From positions 1 through 44,219 of the forward strand of contig JADFZK010000023.1 of NCBI GenBank assembly GCA_015232565.1: a stretch of 44,219 bases of DNA. The letters run 5' to 3'. The position numbers and the translations under genes are program-made. Below the pieces are notes generated by a model that worked only from the letters and a program-made list of their open reading frames with translations, had not been told where the DNA came from and ran no database searches. Shown one piece after another: positions 1-6,692 of the stretch. Positions within the stretch are counted from its first letter, which is position 1. Every line of letters starts with the position of its first letter. The DNA comes from Candidatus Omnitrophota bacterium (GTDB lineage: Bacteria; Omnitrophota; Gorgyraeia; Zapsychrales; Fredricksoniimonadaceae).

Positions 1-1383
1 CATGCAAGTTTTGATAATGAGAGAACAGCGCTGGGTGCAAGCAATCGCATGAGAAATCCGGTTTTTGCGTATTTTGGTCATTTACTTTACTTCCGGCCTC
101 TGTTTATGATGTCCTGGGAGGCAAATGGTACTTTTACGCGCGAGGATTTGACGTATTTTCGAACTGACTGGAAAAACAATTTAATGTTCGCGGACAGGTT
201 TGCTAATGTGAAATATATGCGGAAGTGGTTGGATCGTTACCGGGTTAATTACCGTAAGAAGAGCCCCGAGAAGATCGCACAGGAGAACGAAGATCGTCGA
301 AAAGCTAGTTTGCCGGTCATGTCTGACTGGCTTGACGAAGTCCTGGATACGCCGGACCGTCTGAAGGATGAGGTCGCTAAATGCGAACCCATCAGGGCTT
401 TCTTAAAAGCACAGGATCCCCGTTTACATGAGATCCTCGATCAGCTCGAAACCCTGGCCGACCCCGCGTCTGGGTCGGCAACTTCAGTGTTGAGGTTCTC
501 GATAAAAGAACTTCGGGCGGAGCTTGTTCAACTTGCAGGACAGCGGAAGACTTTCTCGGTGCGTTTCGTCGGCGGGCAGTATGAGCTGGTGGTGTATGCC
601 GAACCGTTGCGGTTGAATGACGATGATCTGGGTAGTGATCGTCTTGATCGGGGGAATGCGGTTCGTAGTGGCGAAGATTCGTTGTGGAGCAATGTCCATG
701 TGTATTTAGACATTATCAAAAAGCTGGGCCTTCTTCGGGGGGGAGCAAAACGGGTTCTGGATGTCGGTCCAGGAGATAGTCTTATGGAAGCAGAATCGGT
801 ACTTAACAATATTCCCGATGTTTCCATGGTTGAAGTGTACGAGCCGGATCTGAAGAATATACTGACTCTTGTGGATGTTCTGGAACGTATGGCCCCTGCG
901 GAACGCGCAAAGATCATGCTTGTTCGCCGGAGTATCCTTCAGCTGGAACCGGGCGCCGGGCCATATGCGTTGGTCTTTGGTGAAATGGTGCTGAATTCAG
1001 AGATTTTGCGTGATTTCGAGATTAGGGAGGCCTGGCAGAGAATTGCCGCGGTGCTTGAACCCGGCGGAGTATTCTTAGGGCCGGAGCCAGATCCAAGCCT
1101 TGATATTGATGAGCAAGTGTGGGATCCCGACAAGAGTCGTTATGATCATAATGTATATGTGCGGCGCGGGGTTCCGCCCGCTGATAAGGCGGCAGGCGCT
1201 TCGTCCACAGGCGGTATTGATTTCGCCGGGCTTGGTGTTCTGGTGGCCGAGGGAGGGGCGCTAAAGCTGGATTGGCCCGCACGTTTACCGTCAGAGCGCT
1301 TAGACCTGAAAGCACTGACACCTGTCATCATGGGTCTGCTCCCGGCAGAAGCGATCCCCGGACTGCTGATTCGCCAGCGTTAG
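1..1383 (+). CDS. Large protein, 5'-truncated, with C-terminal methyltransferase-like domain and GGID tail
   Basis: The frame is open from base 1 with no stop, and the first ATG (49) has no ribosome binding site, so the gene very probably starts before the window. The visible 460 or so residues begin with a charged helical stretch. A Rossmann-type segment follows: a glycine motif I (VLDVGPGDS, about residues 240-248 counted from the ATG at 49), an acidic post-I strand (VEVYEPD) and a 'LEPGGVFLGPEPDP' strand. This suits a SAM-dependent methyltransferase fold, but substrate and activity cannot be told. The last 60 residues form a separate tail beginning STGGIDF and ending PAEAIPGLLIRQR. A similar tail ends the giant protein at 40127-44107, and a decayed copy lies at 2260-2379. 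I infer a fragment of a multidomain giant protein; confidence is good that it is coding and modest for the methyltransferase call. Confidence 0.75.
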   Translation, partial: HASFDNERTALGASNRMRNPVFAYFGHLLYFRPLFMMSWEANGTFTREDLTYFRTDWKNNLMFADRFANVKYMRKWLDRYRVNYRKKSPEKIAQENEDRRKASLPVMSDWLDEVLDTPDRLKDEVAKCEPIRAFLKAQDPRLHEILDQLETLADPASGSATSVLRFSIKELRAELVQLAGQRKTFSVRFVGGQYELVVYAEPLRLNDDDLGSDRLDRGNAVRSGEDSLWSNVHVYLDIIKKLGLLRGGAKRVLDVGPGDSLMEAESVLNNIPDVSMVEVYEPDLKNILTLVDVLERMAPAERAKIMLVRRSILQLEPGAGPYALVFGEMVLNSEILRDFEIREAWQRIAAVLEPGGVFLGPEPDPSLDIDEQVWDPDKSRYDHNVYVRRGVPPADKAAGASSTGGIDFAGLGVLVAEGGALKLDWPARLPSERLDLKALTPVIMGLLPAEAIPGLLIRQR

Positions 1384-1517
1384 TGTCCGTTTAATCGTGC
1401 AGAGTTGAATGGATATTGCTATTGCAATAATTTGGTTTATGATAACCTATGGTCGAATGCTTGGAGAAGGTTGTGTGTACTTTGCGAATTGAATAATGAC
1501 GAGACCTAAGGATAATT

Positions 1518-1898
1518 ATGGCTCAAACTCCCCATGAATGGTTGTTACAGGCAGATTATGACCTTGAAACAGCCGAGTGCATGTTGCAGGCCGGGCGTAA
1601 TATTTACGCGGTCTTTATGGTTCATCTGGCGGTCGAGAAAGCTTTGAAAGGTGTTTTTCACAAGAAGTTCGGCGAGATGCCGCCCAAGACACACAATTTG
1701 ATTTATTTGCTGCAGAGGATCGGGGAAATTCCGCTAGAAAGCCTGGGGGCTTTTATTGTTGAACTGGATCAGGCTAGTATCGCCACCAGATATCCTGAAG
1801 AGCTGGCGTCGATGGCTACTATGTATCCTGTGGACAGGGTTTTGCGCATTATTGCTGAAGGCCGGGAGGTTTTGTTATGGGTAAAAAAGATATTTTAG
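1518..1898 (+). CDS. HEPN domain protein (toxin partner of MNT)
   Basis: A 126-residue all-helical protein of the HEPN family (PF05168 type). It shows the family's first helix pair (LLQADYDLETAECMLQ), the VHLAVEKALKGVF helix, the conserved KTHNL turn and a late ATRYPEE motif. HEPN proteins of HEPN/MNT pairs are usually ribonuclease-like toxins neutralised or modified by the partner nucleotidyltransferase. The next gene, encoding that partner, overlaps the end of this one by 22 bases, so the two are translationally coupled. Start ATG follows a weak purine stretch (CCTAAGGATAATT). The family call is firm; that it acts as a toxin here is inferred from the pairing. Confidence 0.85.
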   Translation: MAQTPHEWLLQADYDLETAECMLQAGRNIYAVFMVHLAVEKALKGVFHKKFGEMPPKTHNLIYLLQRIGEIPLESLGAFIVELDQASIATRYPEELASMATMYPVDRVLRIIAEGREVLLWVKKIF

Positions 1899-2194
1899 AA
1901 ATATTGCGCCTGTTCCGACAGACGCTGGAGGAGCGGGGCGTGCATGTGGAACGCATGATACTTTTTGGTTCCTGGGCCGCGGGTACCCAGCGTGAAGGCA
2001 GTGATATTGATGTTGTTGTGGTTTCGGCAGATTTTGCCGGCAAGGATCATTGGGCCAGGATCGAGGCGGTGTCTGGTGCGATCTATAAGGTCTTTGCTCC
2101 GATCCAGGCTTTTACGCTGACACCGGAGGAATGGTTAAGTGGTAAAAAGAATGTTTGCGATTTTGCCCGTGGCGGCGAGCTGGTGCCTGCGTAA
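1877..2194 (+). CDS. MNT-type minimal nucleotidyltransferase (antitoxin)
   Basis: A 105-residue nucleotidyltransferase of the MNT/MntA type. The signature GS...GSDID lies at residues 31-45, with the metal-binding Asp pair at 43 and 45. In HEPN/MNT pairs this protein silences the HEPN partner, in studied cases by adding AMP residues to it. The third catalytic acidic residue normally sits in a strand like 'VDVIVLTPEE'; here the matching strand reads APIQAFTLTPEE, with Gln where Asp is expected. The enzyme may therefore be weak, or may act only by binding. The start ATG lies inside the HEPN gene with GGGAGG just upstream (AGGCCGGGAGGTTTTGTT). Confidence 0.85.
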   Translation: MGKKDILEILRLFRQTLEERGVHVERMILFGSWAAGTQREGSDIDVVVVSADFAGKDHWARIEAVSGAIYKVFAPIQAFTLTPEEWLSGKKNVCDFARGGELVPA

Positions 2195-2259
2195 CAAGAT
2201 GCTTCTTTAATTCGTTAACCCGGAAAATGATTTGAATAAACAACACTAACTCAGCCCGG

Positions 2260-2379
2260 TTGAGTGATTTCACCGTGCTTGGAGTTCTGGCGACCTCTGT
2301 AGTGGCACTGACGCCGGTCATCATGGGTCTCCCGGCAGAAGCGATCCCCGGACTGCCTATAAACAGGGAAAGTATATGA
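2260..2379 (+). pseudogene. Decayed duplicate of the large-protein C-terminal tail
   Basis: Read in the frame ending at TGA 2377-2379, this stretch encodes SDFTVLGVLA followed by LTPVIMGLPAEAIPGLP. It closely matches the end of the 1-1383 product (IDFAGLGVLVA ... LTPVIMGLLPAEAIPGLL). The DNA from 'GTCATCATGGGTCT' to 'GCGATCCCCGGACTG' is nearly identical in the two copies. About 24 codons in the middle are missing relative to the intact copy, and one Leu codon is lost. There is no ATG start or ribosome binding site, and a stop lies just upstream at 2233-2235. It is best read as the residue of a tandem duplication whose middle was replaced, with the HEPN/MNT pair now sitting between the two copies. 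Confidence 0.7.
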
Positions 2380-2598
2380 TGCGTCTAGCACCAGGGACGC
2401 GATGTTTTGTTATGGTTAAAGAATAGTGCTGTGAATATTTATACTTCCTCTTTCAATATGCATGCATTTTGAACTCGATACTATAAATTTGCATAACATA
2501 GCGGGTTTGATCTGTCAGTCAATATACGCAGAAGTCAGGCCTTATTCAGAGAGAGAAGAATGGGTTTCGGAGGGGCGGCGCAGGTTGGTCGGTAAGAT
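2380..2598. other. Intergenic region without recognised feature
   Basis: About 220 bases between the tail remnant and the 3' end of thiF. It is AT-rich on the left and G-rich near thiF. I see no open frame with family resemblance, no tRNA and no convincing hairpin plus T-run terminator for the thi operon. Confidence 0.4.
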
Positions 2599-3276
2599 CT
2601 AGGATGCGTTGAGCGTCAGGGCGAGGGTGACTTCGGCCATTTTGGCTGCGCACTGGATCACGCGCGGGGCGAGGGCCGGGTGGCCGTCGTGGATAGAGGT
2701 GATGCCGTCGCCAACCAGAAAGATATTGCCCACCCTGCGGACGGCGGTGACGTCGGTTGGTTCATGCCCGGCAGCGGGCAATCCGGCCAGGCCGGCCATG
2801 CCGTTACCGCAAACCACAAAAGGCGCGCGCGGGGCGTAGTATTCCGTGAAGGCTCGTTTTATCTCCGCCTGGTCGAAGGCTTCCACAACAATATTAGCGC
2901 CGTTGAATAATTCCCGCGATCCGCTGATGGTTGGGGCGGCGGGCTTCCCGGCAGTGTTATCTACCGCTGGCGCACGCCATTCCTGATGATGGGTCACTAT
3001 ATTCAGGTCGGGGTTTATATTCAGCAGGCGCGCTTTCAGACATTCTACTTTCGGCCGGCCGATATCCGTCAAGGTAAAATCCTGGCGGTTCAGGTTGGAG
3101 GCTTCCACCACGTCTTTATCGATCACTTCCAAATTCTTGAATCCCGTGCGGACCAGTATGGCGCAGATGTTGGAGCCCAGTCCGCCGGCGCCGCCGATGG
3201 CGATCCGGATGCCTTGAATGAGCGCAAGTTGTTCGGTAGTAAAGTAGCGTAACAGCCCGTGTTCGAAGATATTCAT
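2599..3276 (-). CDS. thiF: ThiF-family sulfur carrier adenylyltransferase
   Basis: A 225-residue E1-like enzyme that would adenylate the C-terminal glycine of ThiS so that sulfur can be loaded for thiazole synthesis. Visible are the nucleotide-binding GGAGGLGSN loop (about residues 28-36), the following acidic strand end VIDKD, the NLNRQ arginine motif and the VVEAFD strand. It is the short version found with ThiSGH and lacks the paired CXXC zinc cysteines of MoeB. Between the LNIVTHHQEW strand and the ELFNGANIVVEAFD strand there is a loop of about 20 residues (rich in Ala, Pro, Gly and Thr), longer than I expect for the family. Its ATG overlaps the thiH stop (ATGA), marking it as the last gene of a thiS-G-H-F operon. 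Confidence 0.9.
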   Translation of the reverse strand: MNIFEHGLLRYFTTEQLALIQGIRIAIGGAGGLGSNICAILVRTGFKNLEVIDKDVVEASNLNRQDFTLTDIGRPKVECLKARLLNINPDLNIVTHHQEWRAPAVDNTAGKPAAPTISGSRELFNGANIVVEAFDQAEIKRAFTEYYAPRAPFVVCGNGMAGLAGLPAAGHEPTDVTAVRRVGNIFLVGDGITSIHDGHPALAPRVIQCAAKMAEVTLALTLNAS

Positions 3277-4430
3277 GTGTTCGTTATTCTCCGCCAGTCG
3301 GTGAACACAGGGTCAAAGCCGTGTTCCTTTAGGTACAGGATAGTCTCCGCGGCACTGCGCTCATCGCTGATATCGAACTGCGGAGCGGCCAAATTGCGAG
3401 CGGAGCCTAAAAGACAAGGATTCTTGTCTTTTGTTCCTTGGCCACCTGGCGAGCCTATAGCGAGCCGGGGCCGAGGAAGAGTTGGCCGCGGAGTGCCGGA
3501 CCTAGAAAGTCCGGCCGGAGCGGCCGGGACGCTTTTCTCATCGGATTCATTGTATCCGCCCACCGTAGTTCTGGAGCCCACTGATATTTTGGTTATCGAT
3601 AGTTCCAGTGCACGGTTGCGGAAGGCGGCTGATTCGCGGGTGGAAAGGTTAATGCCCACGCGCGGGAACAGGGTGCGGGTGAGGCACAGGATCTTTACAA
3701 AGGTGATGTCGTCTATTGGTGTGCCGGCGAAGGACCGGGCTTTTATGGTACGCAGGCGCGGGAACGACAGGCTGTATTCCACGCCCGGGAATTCTATTTC
3801 CAGTTCACGCAAGTGGGCGTAAAGCGCCGCGAGGTCGGCGGCCAGGGGGCCCAGGCCGAGTAAAATGCCCAGGGATATCTGGCGCATACCGGCGCGGGCA
3901 ATACGCGCGGGAGCGTCCCGGCGGAAAGCGTAATCTTTTTTCTGCCCGGCCAGGTGCACTTCGCCGTAACGCAGGGGATCGTAGGTTTCCTGGTATAGCG
4001 TTATCCCGTCGGCTCCGGCTAAATAAAGCGCATGGTATTCCGGCTCGCTTAAGGGATAGATCTCCAGTGCGATGCCCTGAAAATGCTCTTTGGCGAGAGT
4101 AACGGCCTTGGCCAGATATTCCAGGGGCGTGGCCTGGGGCGATTCGCCGGTTAAAAGCAATATGTTCCGGACGCCGGTCCGGGCGATGGCCTGCAGTTCG
4201 GCTTTAATATCTTCGCAAGAGAGTTTAATTCGGTCGATCTTGTTATGGCTGTGAAAGCCGCAGTAAACGCAATGGCTCGCGCAGTAATTGGAAAGATAAA
4301 GCGGCGTGTAAAGCCCGATCGCCCGGCCAAAATATTGCCGGGTCAGCCGGGAAGCCTCGGCGGCCAGTTCTTCCAGGCGTTCGCGAGAGGGGTCATTAAG
4401 GATGCTGTTGATTTTATTGATCGAGATCAT
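3273..4430 (-). CDS. thiH: ThiH, 2-iminoacetate synthase (tyrosine lyase), with in-frame insertion
   Basis: A radical-SAM enzyme that cleaves tyrosine to dehydroglycine for the thiazole ring of thiamine. The [4Fe-4S] motif CX3CX2C is at C50, C54 and C57 (NYCASHCVYCGFHSHN). The remaining barrel is typical, including LLTGESP, the QETYDP region and LSTRESAAFRNRALELSITKIS split over two strands. The C-terminal QFDISDERS and DPVFTDW motifs are intact. Residues 303-347 (45 residues, rich in Pro, Arg and Gly) break the normal link between 'GSRTTVGGY' and 'QFDISDERS'. The coding DNA is a 135-bp insertion between 9-bp direct repeats. Without it the protein would be 340 residues and would read smoothly. 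The insertion lies near the C-terminus, outside the cofactor-binding barrel, so activity may be kept. The stop overlaps the thiF start. Confidence 0.93.
   Translation of the reverse strand: MISINKINSILNDPSRERLEELAAEASRLTRQYFGRAIGLYTPLYLSNYCASHCVYCGFHSHNKIDRIKLSCEDIKAELQAIARTGVRNILLLTGESPQATPLEYLAKAVTLAKEHFQGIALEIYPLSEPEYHALYLAGADGITLYQETYDPLRYGEVHLAGQKKDYAFRRDAPARIARAGMRQISLGILLGLGPLAADLAALYAHLRELEIEFPGVEYSLSFPRLRTIKARSFAGTPIDDITFVKILCLTRTLFPRVGINLSTRESAAFRNRALELSITKISVGSRTTVGGYNESDEKSVPAAPAGLSRSGTPRPTLPRPRLAIGSPGGQGTKDKNPCLLGSARNLAAPQFDISDERSAAETILYLKEHGFDPVFTDWRRITNT
3382..3525 (-). mobile_element. Palindromic in-frame insertion element inside thiH (135 bp, 9-bp direct repeats)
   Basis: The 9-mer GGAGCGGCC occurs at 3382-3390 and again at 3517-3525, exactly 135 bp (45 codons) apart. 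Both copies encode Ala-Ala-Pro in thiH, so removing one copy plus the insert restores a continuous frame. The insert holds two clean hairpins: AAAAGACAAG/CTTGTCTTTT at 3409-3418 and 3423-3432 (10-bp perfect arms, 4-base loop), and GCCGGAC/GTCCGGC at 3495-3501 and 3509-3515. A GCGAGCC direct repeat flanks its middle (around 3450-3465). This layout matches the behaviour of Rickettsia palindromic elements, which insert in frame into genes, but I recognise no sequence identity to them. The target-duplication reading is inference from the perfect direct repeat. Confidence 0.75.
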
Positions 4431-4453
4431 GTTTTGAATGGCGGATTTCTAAA

Positions 4454-5227
4454 CTATTCGAACAGAAAGCCCGTTAAAGGCGAGGATGCCTCGCCCTGCG
4501 GGCGTTTGGCCGGTAAACCGCTTAAGAAGCCTGCCCGTCCGGCGTCGATGGCCTGGGCAAAGGCTTTGGTCATGGCTGGCGGGTTGCCGCATACCGCAAC
4601 CGCAGTGTTCACCAATACCGCGCTGGCGCCCATTTCCATGGCTTCACAAGCGTGGGAAGGCGCGCCAATGCCCGCGTCTACAATGATCGGCACATTAATT
4701 TCAGCGATCAATACCGCAATGAATTCGCGGGTCCTTAACCCCATATTGGAACCGATAAATGAACCCAGCGGCATAATGGCCGCGGCACCGGCTTGCACCA
4801 GCCGCCGGGCCACATAGAGGTCGGGTGAAACATAAGGCAGGACTATAAAGCCTTCTGCACAAAGGATTTGAGTAGCCTTGATGGTTTCTTCATTGTCGGG
4901 CAGAAGATACTTGGAATCGTTGATGACCTCGATCTTGATCCAGTCGCCATGGCCCGCGGCCCGGGCCAGCCGGGCGAGGCGCACCGCTTCATCGGCGGAG
5001 CGGGCGCCCGAGGTGTTGGTTAGCAGGGTGATGCCCTGGGGGATATATTCGAGGATATTCTCCTCATGCCTTTCGAGGTCGATACGCCGGAGAGCTACCG
5101 TTACGATCTCCGCGCCGGAGGCTTGTATGCTGGCTTTGAGCTCGGGCTTATTGCGGAACTTGCCGGTGCCTAAAAGAAAGCGGCTGGAAAATGTTTTGCC
5201 TGCGATGTTAAGTTCGCCGTCGTTCAT
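4454..5227 (-). CDS. thiG: ThiG thiazole synthase
   Basis: A 257-residue (beta/alpha)8-barrel enzyme that joins 1-deoxyxylulose 5-phosphate, dehydroglycine from ThiH and sulfur from ThiS thiocarboxylate into thiazole phosphate. The Schiff-base lysine is K98 in GDWIKIEVI. The family starts with FLLGTGKF, and the phosphate-binding strands [15 protein letters not shown] and [13 protein letters not shown] are present. The usual C-terminal SSPLTGFL closes the protein. It lies 9 bases after the thiS stop and 23 bases before thiH, so it is co-transcribed with both. Confidence 0.95.
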   Translation of the reverse strand: MNDGELNIAGKTFSSRFLLGTGKFRNKPELKASIQASGAEIVTVALRRIDLERHEENILEYIPQGITLLTNTSGARSADEAVRLARLARAAGHGDWIKIEVINDSKYLLPDNEETIKATQILCAEGFIVLPYVSPDLYVARRLVQAGAAAIMPLGSFIGSNMGLRTREFIAVLIAEINVPIIVDAGIGAPSHACEAMEMGASAVLVNTAVAVCGNPPAMTKAFAQAIDAGRAGFLSGLPAKRPQGEASSPLTGFLFE

Positions 5228-5236
5228 AAGCGTGTG

Positions 5237-5437
5237 TTAACCTCCGCCCACAAAAGTTACCAGTTCCACTTTACTGCCGGCCTTGAGCGCGGTCCGGCTC
5301 CACGCATCGCGCGTGATAATGGCGCCGTCCAGTTCGGCCACCACCCGGGTGGTGTCTTTGGCGTACTGTTCCGCCAGTGCCTGGAGCGAGGAATCTTTCG
5401 GTACAGATCTGATCTGGCCGTTCAAGGTAATGTCCAT
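5237..5437 (-). CDS. thiS: ThiS sulfur carrier protein
   Basis: A 66-residue ubiquitin-fold sulfur carrier. It starts MDITLNGQIRSV and ends TFVGGG, giving the C-terminal Gly-Gly that ThiF adenylates and that becomes a thiocarboxylate. The frame is open further upstream to 5635, but those extra residues do not resemble ThiS and overlap the divergent pilin gene. The ATG at 5437 is therefore chosen because it fits the family's usual 65-70 residues. There is no good ribosome binding site in front of it. A promoter with its -10 box nine bases upstream suggests a leaderless or nearly leaderless message. First gene of the thi operon. Confidence 0.93.
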   Translation of the reverse strand: MDITLNGQIRSVPKDSSLQALAEQYAKDTTRVVAELDGAIITRDAWSRTALKAGSKVELVTFVGGG

Positions 5438-5446
5438 AGTCCCAGA

Positions 5447-5475
5447 ATCATAGAACAGATAATTCAAAAAAGCAA
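5447..5475 (-). promoter_or_regulatory. Putative sigma70 promoter for thiSGHF
   Basis: On the minus strand TTGCTT (5475-5470) and TATGAT (5452-5447) are 17 bases apart. The expected transcript start falls within a few bases of the thiS ATG (5437). No TPP riboswitch core (CTGAGA ... ACCTGA) is visible between promoter and thiS, and there is no room for one. Confidence 0.5.
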
Positions 5476-5494
5476 TGAAAGGAAAGTTCATTTG

Positions 5495-5524
5495 TTGGAT
5501 AATTGACGAAAAGTCGTCTATACT
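5495..5524 (+). promoter_or_regulatory. Possible promoter for the minor-pilin cluster
   Basis: TTGGAT (5495-5500), an 18-base spacer and TATACT (5519-5524) lie 20 bases before the PilV-like ATG, which has a strong AGGAGG at 5531-5536. The -35 box is weak. The site is divergent from the thi promoter. Confidence 0.4.
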
Positions 5525-5543
5525 TAAGTCAGGAGGATCTGGT

Positions 5544-5996
5544 ATGCGTAATGTTGCGCGAAGTTCACGCTCCGGGATGACGCTGGTCGAAGTGCTGGTA
5601 GCTGTATCTGTCGTCCTTATAGCCGTTATCGGCATCCTCTATAGTTATGCCAAAGCCATAGAGTTAAACGCTATCGGCCAGGGCTCGGTTATCGCTACCC
5701 AGGCGGTTAAGAACAAGATCGAGCAGATCAAGGGTACGGCCTTCTCCACCATATTTACTACTTATAATAATACAACATTCACCGCTGTTGGACTGAATGG
5801 CCGGGGGCTGGTGACTGTTGACCGGAGTAATTCGCGCCTGCTGGAAGTGAAAGTGATCTTTTGCTGGAGGCTGGGGAGCGGCCGGATTATTGGTGAAGAC
5901 AGGGATCTGGACGGGGTGCTGGATGCCGGAGAGGATGCGAATGGTAACGGACAGCTCGACGCTTATGTGCAGATTGTTACCCGGATCTATGGCTAA
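5544..5996 (+). CDS. PilV/GspI-like minor pilin with prepilin leader
   Basis: 150 residues. The N-terminus is a type III (prepilin) signal: a short basic leader ending RSG, then MTLVEVLVAV with Glu at mature position 5, followed by one hydrophobic helix of about 20 residues. Prepilin peptidase would cut after Gly12 and methylate the new N-terminus. The remainder has the small beta-rich head of minor pilins, plus a stretch with 'DRDLDGVLDAGEDANGNG' that resembles a calcium-binding loop. An open frame exists upstream, but AGGAGG at 5531-5536 and the leader fix the start at 5544. It overlaps the next pilin gene by 8 bases. The PilV versus GspI assignment is uncertain. Confidence 0.85.
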   Translation: MRNVARSSRSGMTLVEVLVAVSVVLIAVIGILYSYAKAIELNAIGQGSVIATQAVKNKIEQIKGTAFSTIFTTYNNTTFTAVGLNGRGLVTVDRSNSRLLEVKVIFCWRLGSGRIIGEDRDLDGVLDAGEDANGNGQLDAYVQIVTRIYG

Positions 5997-6642
5997 GCCG
6001 GGCGCCGGCCGTCGGGGCCTGGTGCTGGCGGAGCTTATGATCACGATGGGGATCATGGTTTTTTTTATTTCGGTCGTTTATGGCTTGCTGGGCGGGACCC
6101 GGGCGGTGTTTTTTGATATGTCCCAGGGGACCGAGCTGAGGGATAATTTGCGCCAGACCATGCAAAAGATCGAACTGGAGTTGCGCAATACGGGATTTGA
6201 CGGTAACGGGGTCGCCCAGTTTGTGATCTCTTCCGGGGCCGGCGTGAACGGTACAGATATTATCCGCTTCTCGATTCCCGTCACCTGCAATGCCGCCTTG
6301 CCTTTGATCAATGCCGCTGGTAACCCGGCGTACTGGGGGGCGATCCTGACTTGGGGTTGTATTACTCAGGCGTGTATGGACGCAGATAATTCCTGTGCGA
6401 TACAGGAATACAAGTATATTCGTTATGCCGTGGACAGTACCGGACAACTGGTGCGCAGTGTGTTGAACGCGGAACAGGTGCCGGTGGCCACGGCGGTGAT
6501 CGGCAAGAATGTCTCCAGCCTGACTTTTACCTATAGTGCTGGAACGCGAACTTTGACCGTGGCGCTGACTTCGAACAAGTCGTCCAGCTCCCGGCGTTTG
6601 GTAACGGAAACAGTCAGCCAGAATATCCGGCTGATGAACTAG
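5989..6642 (+). CDS. PilW-like minor pilin with prepilin leader
   Basis: 217 residues. The start ATG lies in the end of the previous gene (ATGGCTAA). The leader MAKPGAGRRG precedes LVLAELMITMGIMVFF, a prepilin cleavage site with Glu at +5. The longer head domain (RQTMQKIELELRNTGFDGNG, then a PilW-type C-terminus with VSSLTFTYS and a basic TVALTSN segment) resembles PilW/PilJ, which helps prime type IV pilus assembly. A longer frame reaching back to 5890 is open but would remove the leader. Middle member of a PilV-W-X cluster. Confidence 0.85.
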   Translation: MAKPGAGRRGLVLAELMITMGIMVFFISVVYGLLGGTRAVFFDMSQGTELRDNLRQTMQKIELELRNTGFDGNGVAQFVISSGAGVNGTDIIRFSIPVTCNAALPLINAAGNPAYWGAILTWGCITQACMDADNSCAIQEYKYIRYAVDSTGQLVRSVLNAEQVPVATAVIGKNVSSLTFTYSAGTRTLTVALTSNKSSSSRRLVTETVSQNIRLMN

Positions 6643-6692
6643 TACCTGGCTTTTATACGGGGCCGGCCGGGGCTGGAAACAAGGAGGTTGTT

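Noticed and set aside
5438..5543. TPP riboswitch before the thiazole operon
   Set aside because: No thi-box core motifs are visible, and the promoter lies almost on top of the thiS start.
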